NCBI GenBank assembly: GCA_037577475.1
Contig: CM075192.1
Coordinates: 16,563,408 to 16,627,407 of the forward strand
DNA: 64,000 bases
Reading direction: 5' to 3'
Source: Chaunax sp. Z400
Taxonomy: Eukaryota > Chordata > Actinopteri > Lophiiformes > Chaunacidae
A model generated the notes under the pieces. The model saw nothing but the letters and a program-made list of their open reading frames with translations, ran no database searches and was not told the DNA's origin. Shown here piece by piece: positions 53,796 to 63,876 of this stretch. Each line of letters opens with the position of its first letter. Positions within the stretch are counted from its first letter, which is position 1. A program made the translations under genes and the position numbers.

Positions 53796-54709
53796 TTTTT
53801 ATTTTGTCCTGACAGCCCCCCTCCAGCTGTAGGCGTTATATGTCTGCGCACTGGTCGCCTACAGGGCGGTGGCTGCGCAAGCATGTCCAAGAGCGGGACG
53901 GTCTGTGGGGAGTTGAGGGAGTTGTCACGAGGAGACACAGATGCCTGGCTGCGGATAGGCATGACACACGCAAGCTTACCTGCGTCTCATCCATGCAGCT
54001 CAACTTTGAGGAGCGACTGCATGGCACACACCGTCAGTAATGCATACCGACACTCCCGGAGAATGTGTCCGCGCACCTGCATCCACACGCACACGTTCTG
54101 CCAACACTTACACACAGTGCGCAAACTGGAGGTAAAAGCTCCACTCCAATGCAGCCACTGATACGTCGAAGACTTTTTGTCACGTTTGCAAATTCACTCA
54201 CATAAGTGTGACATAAAAGGTGGAGAGTGACCCGACTTGAAATGCTGAATGACACCCCGGTCTCACAACAAATAAGACGCACGCCACGCCATGATATAAC
54301 CTTTTTCGTTCATTGCCTGTGTCAGATCGGAACTGGATGGACAGACAAAGAGGAGGTGGCTGCGGGCGACTAATCTGCAGCATGATGCTTTATCGGTCAC
54401 TTAAAATTAAAAGAAGGGCAACATTCAAGTTGCCTCCCGTGTAAAAACTTGTGCAAGCCGCATTCTGCTTTTCGTGGCACCGCACAATTCAACTTCTCAT
54501 TCCAGCACAGTCGGCTTTGACAGCAGACGACAGGGGTCCTCTGGATCCAAACTGCTGCGCAAACACTCATCGCTTTAAAAGGCAAATGAACTCTCCTGTG
54601 AATTGAACTGAATTCACGTGTGACAGTATCATATGGCCTATGATCTTCACACTTCACGCAGCCACCCCCCTCCCCGCACACCACGCCCGTCTATACAGCA
54701 ACAACCAGC

Positions 54710-54716
54710 GCTCACC
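54710..54716 (-). other. Splice donor site ending the first coding exon
   Basis: The minus-strand sequence AAAAG|GTGAGC matches the vertebrate 5' splice consensus, with AG before the cut and GTGAG after it. The cut falls after the first base of codon 21 (phase 1). No matching acceptor or next exon was identified in the 54.7 kb downstream on this strand. Confidence 0.5.
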
Positions 54717-54985
54717 TTTTACGACGTTTGCACAGAGGCTGTAAAGGATGAAGATCAAGTGCTGCTTGACAATCATATTCTTCTCTTTTCCTTCACGATG
54801 TTACGTCGACACTCCGCTCGCGTCTGCCTTTCCCTCTCTTTCTTCTCGTCGGGATGGACTTATCCAGGTAAACGGCGCAGTTTCGGACTGACCGGAGTTA
54901 CATTGATGAGAAGTCCCTATGTATTTTTCGCAGATCCGGAGGCAGTGATTACTGTAGTGTAGCAGGACGGCAGTGGTGCTCGTCG
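54716..54985 (-). CDS. Putative first exon: 5'UTR plus signal-peptide coding segment of a secreted or single-pass membrane protein (CADM2-like candidate)
   Basis: On the minus strand an ATG at 54776-54774 opens 61 coding bases: 20 codons plus one base. The peptide starts MIVKQHLIFILYSLC, a basic start followed by a hydrophobic core, which is a typical signal peptide. It ends at AAAAG|GTGAGC, a good splice donor at 54715-54710, in phase 1. Phase-1 introns just after the leader are standard for immunoglobulin-superfamily genes. The start is supported by an A at -3 and by an in-frame TAA at 54803-54801 upstream. The 5'UTR contains one other ATG, directly followed by TAA. The 5' end near 54985 is inferred from promoter motifs. 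From memory, the CADM2 (SynCAM2) leader also has 20 residues before a split glycine and shares MI, K4, YS and C15. That resemblance is weak, so the identity is tentative and no symbol is given. No later exon was recognised in the window. Confidence 0.55.
54774..54776 (-). promoter_or_regulatory. Probable translation start of the signal-peptide exon
   Basis: The minus-strand context is GAGAAGAATATGATT, with A at -3 but no G at +4. An in-frame TAA nine codons upstream rules out an N-terminal extension in this exon. The strongly hydrophobic 20-codon segment that follows supports this ATG. Confidence 0.5.
54898..54903 (-). promoter_or_regulatory. Minimal start-stop upstream ORF (ATG-TAA) in the putative 5'UTR
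   Basis: Reading the minus strand, ATG at 54903-54901 is followed at once by TAA at 54900-54898. It is the only other ATG between the promoter motifs and the proposed start codon. Start-stop elements are known to stall initiating ribosomes and lower translation of the main frame. Whether it does so here depends on the transcription start lying upstream of 54903, which is inferred. Confidence 0.35.
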
Positions 54986-55007
54986 GGCAAGTGCAGCTCC
55001 TGCCTCC

Positions 55008-55089
55008 CTTTATTGCCTTTCTCTTTGACTAGCTGCAGAGAGCAAGAGTCCCGCCCACGCTTTTTGACTAATGAAGACGCTTCACCAAT
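55008..55089 (-). promoter_or_regulatory. Core promoter candidate: CCAAT box, GC box and AATAAAG element
   Basis: On the minus strand, in order, there are ATTGG (inverted CCAAT) at 55089-55085, GGGCGGG (Sp1-type GC box) at 55056-55050, and AATAAAG (weak TATA-like) at 55014-55008. This order and spacing fit a transcription start about 25-30 bases downstream, near 54980, placing the signal-peptide ATG about 200 bases into the transcript. Each motif is common on its own. The support comes from their collinearity inside the only CpG-rich block of the window. Confidence 0.45.
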
Positions 55090-57316
55090 GGATAACACCT
55101 AGAAATAGTTCTTATCTCTGGTAAACTGTCAGAACAATTGCACCGTGTGACATGAGGGTGACTTTCTTGCATCCATTTCAGGGATGCTTTAGTGATGCTG
55201 TGATTTAGAGGGGTCATTTATCAAATGCCAGAGTAGAAAAAGCAGTCTCTACAGGAATCCTGTCTTATTTAGGCCCATCATAAAATTAATGATGAAATAA
55301 AACAAGGTCATAAGTCACAAATATGTACCACCACAAATGTGGCTCTTAAAGGATGTACAGTATTGATGACGCTCTCAACACCATGTTTTTTTGTTGTTGT
55401 TGTTTTTTTTGCAGCATGAGTCTTAGCTGTCAGGGTGCAAAAATCACCATGCCAGTAATTTAATGTATTAAAATATGCCCACAGCTAGCAGAGTTAACGT
55501 AACACTTTTTGACCGTTTTGAACAGTCATCCCAGAGGCATAACAGCATTATTAGCAGACAAATAAGCCTGCAGTCAACACTAGACAACTCATATGTTTCA
55601 CTGCAAAACTTTTATCTCTCTTACATTTTTCAAAGCACACTGAGTCTCTGTCTTGGAGTCTTGGAAACACAGTTAAAAGGACAACACGTAAGGAAGGAAA
55701 GACCTGCTGATGGAAAGGCGGCTGCTTTCCTGGAGGTTGTGACCTGGCGTGTAGGGGTGTGCCAGGAATCAGTGCACAGGCACAAGTTAGGTTAATGGGC
55801 TCCTGGACATCCCTCTTTCCTTCAAAGGCTGAGAGGTGCACAGAAATGAGCATGTCCATCCCTAAAGACAGAGGAGGGGGAGTGCAGCCGCTCCAGCCAG
55901 GGATCGTTTTCTAAGCCCATCGCAAGGATTTTACACATGGTTTAACATGCTGCCAGTGGAATTTGGTTCAATTTTGCACAGTGGCCTTCTACGCCACTCC
56001 CACTTCAAATCAAATTTCTAACCTAGCCATACCTGAGAAAAAAAGCTGTGTAGCTAAAAATATATTCTAGCACTTTAAATCATTGGCTTTCTGCACAGCC
56101 ATTCGTTATCTAAAATAGAAATCAGCTGGATTTAATTTTGTTGCCAAAAAGAAATAAATGTACCTTTTTTCAGCATGTTCAAATTCATAAAAGCTTTTAA
56201 TCAGAATGTGGACCTTTTACTATAGGACATGTGTCTATGCACCTTTGTATGCTGATGCTGCATTTTAGTCTCTTAACTTGGATCCATGCACATCTCGGGT
56301 CCCCGCGGAACCGTTGCCTTCCTGACCTGTAAACCTTGAAGAACTGAGTGCTCTTGTGTGACACACATTTTCGATGCAGTTCACTTATAATTCAGAGCAG
56401 AACTTTACAAAGCCAATTACCATGAGGATGGTGGTAAAGAGTCGATCCCACATGTCCTGAAGGTCAATTCCTCGTCATTTCATTAGATCTTTCAGAGTAG
56501 AATCCCACTCATGCACCTTTAAAACATTGAGAATTTATTGACCATGTGTGTTTAGTGGAAAAGCACAGGGTGCTGACACAGATCTGTAATGCAGAGGAGC
56601 ATTCATCTCCGGTTTATTATACTGCATACCTTTCTGTGCTTTGTATCATTTAAAATGCCCAACTGTGTGCATTGCCTGATTCAACAAGGTCGTTAAATAC
56701 ACTCGAGAACTTACAGCTACAATATAAAAAGGCTTTATCTCACACTGTTTTTAGCTTTAAGCTTTAATCGATAGCGCTGCGTTTCCAATGAAAATTCACA
56801 CACGAGATTATAAATTCAAGTCTGCAAATTCCACAAGAGTGAATCAAAACAAAGGCAAAAGGCAAAATGTTTATGCTAAGCTGAATGACATAAATATGCC
56901 TTACTTTGTCATAGATAGCATTTAATCCCCCTCATTGATTGAAAAACAGCTCATCCAAATGCACAAGGCACTCAATCTATTTCAGGATTGGTCCGGACAA
57001 CAGCAGTCGAGAAGACTGAATGCTTTATGTAAATGGACACCCCAGGTGACGAAGTGTGTCACAAAGGATCAGGATATGGGCTGTGTTAATCCTTTTGGCC
57101 TTTAAGCAATAAATAATGTACTGTACAGAATAAAGATAAATTAAAGTTTTTTTCATGTCCTCTTTGATTGAATTAATGCTTAATCTGATCAAGACTTCAT
57201 AACAACTATAATTTACACTAGGAACACACCGATACCGAAACCAGGCATATTGGGTTTGTCAATGGGTTTGTGTAGTTTCCCAAAGTTCATCATCCTCATC
57301 CTATCGTCTCCTCTGC

Positions 57317-57318
<2 letters not shown>
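55090..57318. other. Upstream flank of the putative minus-strand promoter
   Basis: CpG drops sharply past 55085. ORFs at 55475-55859 overlap on opposite strands. A string at 57218-57245 (CTAGGAACACACCGATACCG) resembles a known type of hAT end but is too short to annotate. Confidence 0.5.
55386..55412 (+). repeat. Poly-T with GTT repeats
   Basis: TTTTTTTGTTGTTGTTG followed by TTTTTTTT, about 300 bases upstream of the putative promoter on the minus strand. Confidence 0.8.
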
Positions 57319-57354
<36 letters not shown>

Positions 57355-57360
57355 CTCTCT
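57319..57360 (+). repeat. (CT)n microsatellite
   Basis: CT dinucleotides with a single CG interruption near 57351. The flanks to about 57440 stay pyrimidine-rich. The plus-strand ORF reads poly-Leu-Ser across it. Confidence 0.96.
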
Positions 57361-59373
57361 TCCTCTCCTGTGGTGCTACATTGTCCTCTTCAGTCATCTC
57401 TTTTCCTCACCTCTCCTTTTACAGCACTCTCCTCTCCTGACACTCATAAAATTGTAGTATTCATTAGAAAAATACACAATCACTATCAACAGGGATATAG
57501 CCTATGTAACACTCCATTAGTGTTTAATATATTTGAAAGTAATGAAATAGATGCAATGTTTGACATTGATCAATACCCACCAACGGCGGTAATGCAATGC
57601 CTTATGCTGGGGTATGGCAACCCCAATCAGACAAACCACACTCAGAGTGATAGTAATACTAGAACTGGTGGTAATAATTAGGCAAGTCTGGCAAATTTAG
57701 TTATGATTATGTTTAGATTTTGTTCCACCCTGTACTATGTATTGTAATTACTGCCTTGCATTAAAGACTATCACTGTAAAAGCCAACCAAACCTCCCATC
57801 CCTTTGTAACAACCTACTAAATACATAATGCAATTTTTACCACCGGGATTCCAACTTCTAGATGCATTTTCAAGCATTTTTGTCTCCCTCTGTTGCCAAT
57901 CACAAGTTATTTTATTTTGAAAGGTTTCATGGCATATTCGAGTGTTTGGGAATGTTAGTTACCATTTCAGAAAACTGGAACAGACATATACATTATATTG
58001 TACCAGAAATTATCCAGTAGCGTTACCCATGTCATTTGTGGATGATACATCCATTTGATCTGTTATTCACTTCATATGATGTTGATCATGTAAAAAAATT
58101 AGGAAATAGCAGCATGCCAAAGATAGACTGCACAAGGCTACTTCATCACACTGAAATGAGCACTGATATTTAAATCACAATTATCTTGCATTATGCATCA
58201 GTGTAATGATGTGCAGCATGTGTTGTTGAAGATGCTGAGGAGAAAGAGGAACATTTATAGTTCATGCTATTTCTCTGAATGTATATATCACAGCTTTCCC
58301 GTATCACTCCCATTCATTATTAAATGCCTTTACGAATGCCTGTATTGATAATTGTAATGCCAAACAGTAATACTGCTGCTCATGGATCTAAGGTGCCTTT
58401 CCATCAGTGAGCTGATGGTTAAAGTTCCGACACAACAGTCGCACAACACCACTCTCTGAATGAGCCTGCTATAATCCAGTGTGTCTGACGCATACATGTT
58501 TTTCCCTGTCAGTACTCCACTGGGAAATAATACCTGCTTTCTCAAGCTTTGTACAGCTTGAACTTTAAGGTGCGATGATCAGAGCTTTATGTTCATGGCG
58601 CCTTTCCTTATCCCTGTAAGAATATTTGCTACTGATGGCTGGTGGGAATACAATTCCATCTGTTTATTGCCATATTGATGGGACATTGGGAACAACTACG
58701 CTTGCTAATGGGTTTCCTGTACCTAAGAACATTCGAGTCAGCACTCTATGTATGTCATCATGTGCTGCAGAATTAGAGGTAATCACTTATATATGTTGTC
58801 TCTATGAGCATGCATCGCACCTAATTTCAGTTTCAAATATAGAAAACATGTATAGTGTGTCATGATGTGATTGCTGTACATGCAGGTTTTGATTTCTTTT
58901 TTCCAACAAAAGTGCAACCATATGTTTGTCTAATCTGATGGGATATCTAACCTTAAAAAATTCATTGTTTTATATCAGCCATATGCTGCCGATAAGATGA
59001 AGCACCAATCAGCTGGACGAGTGACAATCAAATCAAAAGTGGGAAATCAAAGGCCATTTAGAAACATTGGATATTAAACATTATCATTACACAAAGAGAT
59101 TGCAAATTGGCTTCGGTAGACTTTCATGAAAACCATTTGCACATTTTGCTATGATAGTGACAAAATCCCCCTGAACTATTGATCATTATCAAAACAAAAA
59201 AAATTAAAATCAAGATTATTTTACTTTTGATTTTACGGCCTACTTAGGAAAAAATTGTCATCACTATGTTTCTTAAAATTACAGATTGCCAAATTTGACC
59301 ATTTACTCCACTTTGATTTTTTATTTGATTTTTTTTTATATTGTGAATGACCTATCATTCTCTGGTCTGATGC
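57361..59373. other. Non-coding DNA with one orphan ORF tail
   Basis: A 143-codon ORF (57250-57681) starts inside the CT array and ends in a non-repetitive tail of about 75 codons (see findings). Otherwise nothing was recognised. Confidence 0.45.
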
Positions 59374-59717
59374 TCTCCTTTCCTCTCCTCTCCTCTCCTC
59401 TGCATGCTGTCTCCTCTCGTCTCCCCCTCTCCTCTAACACTGTATTCTGTCTCCTCGTTTCTCCTCTCCTTTCCTCTCCTCTCCTCTCCTCTGCATGCTG
59501 TCTCCTCTCGTCTCCCCCTCTCCTCTAACACTGTATTCTGTCTCCTCGTTTCTCCTCTCCTTTCCTCTCCTCTCCTCTCCTCTCCTCTCCTCTGCATGCT
59601 GTCTCCTCTCGTCTCCCCCTCTCCTCTAACACTGTATTCTGTCTCCTCGTTTCTCCTCTCCTTTCCTCTCCTCTCCTCTCCTCTGCATGCTGTCTCCTCG
59701 GTTCTCCTCTCCTCACT
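59374..59717 (+). repeat. Polypyrimidine VNTR, 91-bp unit with nested TCCTC pentamers
   Basis: TGCATGCTGTCTCCTC recurs at 59401, 59492, 59593 and 59684, giving spacings of 91, 101 and 91 bases. The 101-base unit has two extra TCCTC pentamers, so the array varies at two levels. Each unit also holds CTAACACTGTATTCTGTC. Three full units and a partial fourth are present. The plus strand is nearly all C and T, and the minus strand carries an RRGEERRGEE-type spurious ORF of up to 145 codons. Confidence 0.9.
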
Positions 59718-59870
59718 CTGTAAGACAAAAAACAGATAATGAGAAATAATAGTAAATATTACTACTTTTAAAAACATTGTTAGGGCTACCAAATGAAATT
59801 AATATGTATTGCATATGCATATTAACATGAAATAAATGATTATTTACCTGATAAAGAGAGGGAGTTGACA

Positions 59871-59930
59871 CTGCATGCCGTCTCTTCACTCCTCCTCTAG
59901 ACTGCTCTCTTCTCCTATCTTCTCCATTTT
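59871..59930 (+). repeat. Diverged single relic of the 59.4 kb VNTR unit
   Basis: TGCATGCCGTCTCTTCACTC followed by CTCCTCTAGACTGCTCTCTT lines up with the VNTR unit's TGCATGCTGTCTCCTCTCG and CTCCTCTAACACTGTATTCT in the same order, with substitutions and a short deletion. It lies about 150 bases beyond the array, across unrelated AT-rich DNA. It may be an old outlying unit. Confidence 0.4.
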
Positions 59931-61762
59931 TTCTCTGTATCAAAAGCACTGTCATGTAGAATGAAGTTTTGATGCTCTGAATAACATTAAGTAAGGATGC
60001 ATCAATAAGTTCTAAGGTGACATAATCGCCATTACCTTCACTCACAGAATTTTAACTACAGCAGATAAAGACACAGTGCGTGCACATACTAACGTGTCTA
60101 GGGAAGGTTATCATTAACATTTTAAATAGGGCACATGAGCATATTACCTACATATGTAATACATTTCCAGTTGATATTTGAAGGAAGCCTGACTCGGGTG
60201 AGCAGTGGTCAATTCAGACCATAAAGCCCTGAGCGAAGGTCAACAAATAATTATGCCGAGTAACTCTCTCCCATCTGAAACGTGAAATGACACAAAAGTA
60301 CCTTTTCTGATTTTTACTCTAAATAGTTATCCAATTACTGTAAGTTAAAACAGGCCCAGGGACAATCATGAACAAAACAGACATCGTCTTATTTAATATG
60401 CAATGGAAACAGATGTTTCTTACAAGACACTACAGTACAAATATATGCAAAATAGTCAATAAAAGTCCTAAATATTGTCCACCATCACCCTCAGTATTTA
60501 AGTAAGATGATATATATCAGTGTTTGCTCTTGACGAAAACATTTTGGCACCATTTAGGGGTGAAATGCCTGCAGGAATACCCAGTACATTGTTGTAATAC
60601 TCACATCTGGGCTGTATGTTAATTTATTGCAAATGATGTATCAAATAAATATAGTGACACAACAGGCCCCCCTCACCTTATTTTATAGTTAAACAGTACT
60701 TGACTTATGAGTCATCTCTGTGTATTGTAATTATTGAATCCAGCTGCATTGCAGCTCCAGGATCATGGAGCTATGATAATGCAATCAGTATGAGTCTTAT
60801 GTCATAACTTTAAAAAGCCAAGAATATTTTCAACAGCATAAATCACCCCCTGTAATGTGAGACACATTCCTGCAGATGTTTTCTCTCCACCTCTCCAAAA
60901 AAACAAAACCCAGCACCCTGTTTACACAAAGTGAAGTAGGCTACTTTGTGTTAGGGCTCACGTCCATGATAGCCCACAGCAGCTGGTGTTCTCACAGAAC
61001 ACTGCATGGAAAATGGGCTGATTTCAGGATTTAGCTGCCTGTGGTGGACTTCTCTCTCGTATCTCATATTCGAAGCCTGACGCAATGATTTAATTCCCCA
61101 GTCTCACTTTTGTTGTGTGCTGGTCAGTGTTGTTGCTGTTTGCTGTCATTATACTGCTCTAACCAACCAACCCCATTATATTTGCATTTTAACTGAAGAG
61201 TCAAGCTCCAGTGTTTTGGTAGTTGTGTCTGGAGGAAAATAAAATGTCAGCATCAAGGTCAGTGCATCACATTTATGAGAACAAGGAGAGCCAACATTGA
61301 GACACTATAGCATTAACCTTAAAGGATGCAGACGTAATTATATCAGTTGTATGTATTGAAACCTAAACAGCCACATCAATCAAAAGATCATTAAACTAAA
61401 TGATAAACTATAAGCAACAAGTTTTAGAGGCGTTGCACAACTTCATAAGCAGTCTGGCATGACAAGCTTTACCAGAAGTTTGGATACCTTGACTGCTGTG
61501 TTATGCACAGAATTATGTCTCATAGCTCATCAGCACTCTCGGCACCTCCTTTGCTTATCTTTGCATAACTACACATCCTGGTCATGTTTCCTTTCTCCTC
61601 CTGACCATCTGTTCCCTGCTGCCAATCTTCTGAGCATGCCAGCTTCTGCCTCCACACCCTTACACCCTCCTCCAACTAAGTCAATCTCAGTATTGATATT
61701 ATATTCTCCCCCTTTCCTTCTCTATCCGTCTCTGTCATCCTTCTGTCTTTCACGCACGCACT

Positions 61763-61784
61763 CACACACACACACACACACACA
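61763..61784 (+). repeat. (CA)11 microsatellite
   Basis: A pure CA array of 22 bases, preceded by the imperfect run CACGCACGCACT. Confidence 0.95.
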
Positions 61785-62007
61785 AAATTAGATTTTTAGC
61801 TATGCCTATACTGTAAAAATGACAGCTGATATTGTTTGATATAAATGAGGATCAAACATTTTGTGTGAACAATTATTCTGATTATAAAAGCAGAATTTAT
61901 TGACATCTAAAGGAATAACAGAAACATGAAAAACTTTTCCATAACTTGAATGAGTGAGTTGTCATAACATATTTTTAAGTTGTGCTTAAATAGAAAGTTA
62001 GATCGTT

Positions 62008-62057
62008 TTTCTTTCTTTCTTTTTTCTTTTTTTCTTTCTATCTTTCTTTCTTTTTTC
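62008..62057 (+). repeat. CTTT polypyrimidine tract
   Basis: Imperfect CTTT repeats with one CTAT interruption, then TTTTTTCTGTGTTTGTGTGTG. Confidence 0.9.
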
Positions 62058-62450
62058 TGTGTTTGTGTGTGCAGGATGGTTCAAAAACAGCTTTCTATGT
62101 CTACCACCACAGTCCATGCAGGTCAACGGCAAATAGTTTTATAATGCAATTACAGTACTGTATATGGCAAAAGAATGACCTCTACATGCATGCTAACTGT
62201 AAGATGTTATCCACATCTAAAATAGCTATTATAGAATATAATAGCATAATATTGCTGAAATCATTCTGGTATTTTTTTTTTAAATAATAGCAGTAATTAC
62301 ATACAAACATGTGTTTAAATAGATGCAAATAGTAATATTTACGTCACAAAATAGGTTTTAATTGTAATTAGCCTGAAATCGTTAAATAGGTTAGCATAGC
62401 ATCATGATGTGATTCCAATGAAAAAATAAGTAAACAACAAACACAGCCTC

Positions 62451-62474
62451 ATTAGATTAATTTATTAATCTAAT
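62451..62474. repeat. 9-bp AT-rich palindrome
   Basis: ATTAGATTA and TAATCTAAT flank a six-base loop (62460-62465). Low complexity makes a chance origin likely. Confidence 0.6.
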
Positions 62475-63836
62475 TAATTTATTGATGATTGAGATACCTT
62501 TTAAAAGAGCATGTAATTTGTGCTTTTCTGTGTCTAAGCAGAAAGATCAATCTGCAACATAATATGAAAAGGTTCAACCACCAGCTTACTTTTGAAACAT
62601 ACAGTTTCTCACAGTTGAATTACAAATCATAATCAAGTTAATGTTGTTCAACTCAATGCCATAGAAACAGTTAAGAACAGATGTTTCCCTCTGTGAATAA
62701 ATAAATCTTCAGCCAAATATTTGTGTCAACATAAGTTGTATTCTATCTAATGTAAAACATAACCATATTTTCTCCAACAGCACATTACAGTACCTTGTCC
62801 TCGACAGACCTCTACTCACTACTTCTTTTGGCATCCACTCCAGTGTATTACAGCTTTGCCTCAGGCTTTTAAAGGAATGACGAATACAGTCTTTACAAAC
62901 CACTGAAAGTCTGCTGAAAAAAATCTCAAGCTAAACAGTGTGCAGTAAAACAGAGTGGTGGTCCACCCATTTAACGAAGGTCTGCTTTTTTTCTGATCCG
63001 GAGTATCAAAATGATTCTTATGGGTTGGTGTTTTGTTTGGTAAAGGATTTCCAGAGTTTTCAAAATACAAGCACCAGATGAAAGGTATCACCAAGTAATA
63101 CTGAAAAAACCCTCATCTATGTGTTGTTTTGGAGAAAAAGCTCAAATCCATCAGTGCATTATGCATAACTAATACATAATTTATAGATGGGTAAAAATTT
63201 CATCAAGGCAACATGATGACTGAGGTACACGCAATTACAAGCTTTGCTCTCTTCAAAGTGAAATAACTGATATAAATAAGTGATGCTAAGTAAGGAAACA
63301 TGCAATCAGGCTAAGTTGTATAATGATGTGTTTTGGTCAAGCGAACTATACCACTGTCAGATTAGTACAGCACATAACAGCTTACTGATGTCTGAATTTT
63401 TTTAGCTGGTTCAAACTTGATTAGGTTATTAGTGTATTGCTTTACTGTTGGCTAAAAGTGGCTTTGTGTGCAAATTTGACAGGTCTGCTTTGCCACATCC
63501 ATTAGGAGGCATGTGCACCTCTCCCTTAAAGAGAGTCTCAGTGACGGACCCCCAAACAAGGTGGCATTCTGTGACGCAAAAACCTCACTGAGAATTGTAA
63601 AACACAAGATATTACTTAGACTCATCTTTTAGCTTTATTTCACTGTTAAGATATTGATTTCATCGTATTATGGTACCACATACATGAGGCTACAATGACT
63701 AAAAAAGATTCCAACAGTGTTTTACTGTGGCTGTACTTTATGCTTGTACATTTACTTCGGTCCAATCAACACATTTTTTCTCCCAGCACCTCATTTACCA
63801 CTTCACTTTCTCACTTTCACAAAGACATCTGGTTTG

Positions 63837-63876
63837 GAGGTGAATTAGCTTTTCCAGCTAATGGCTAATTCACCTC
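63837..63876. repeat. Perfect 13-bp inverted repeat (hairpin)
   Basis: GAGGTGAATTAGC at 63837-63849 is exactly complementary to GCTAATTCACCTC at 63864-63876, with a 14-base loop. The stem is too short for a typical microRNA precursor. It may be a transposon terminus or a chance palindrome. Confidence 0.7.

Larger units (their letters stand above)
53810..55085. promoter_or_regulatory. CpG-rich island around the putative first exon
   Basis: This is the only stretch of more than 1 kb in which CpG is frequent (clusters such as GCGCACTGGTCGCC, CCGCGCACC, ACGCCACGCC and CGACACTCCGCTCGCG), against a CpG-poor AT-rich background. It begins right after an ATT microsatellite and ends at the CCAAT box. 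It covers the candidate promoter, exon 1 and the first 900 bases of the intron. Islands of this kind usually mark promoters that are unmethylated in the germline. The several ORFs of 60-110 codons here overlap on both strands, show no shared codon pattern and are treated as by-products of GC content. Confidence 0.6.

Noticed and set aside
54633..54962. 109-codon plus-strand ORF over the CpG island
   Set aside because: It runs antisense to the signal-peptide exon and its promoter, has no domain, and is explained by GC content.
57218..57245. Possible hAT end (CTAGGAACACACCGATACCG)
   Set aside because: Too short and imperfect, with no matching opposite end.
59355..59792. 145-codon minus-strand ORF rich in RRGEER
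   Set aside because: It reads through the pyrimidine VNTR and shifts with its unit length. The opposite strand is open too (111 codons), so it is not coding evidence.
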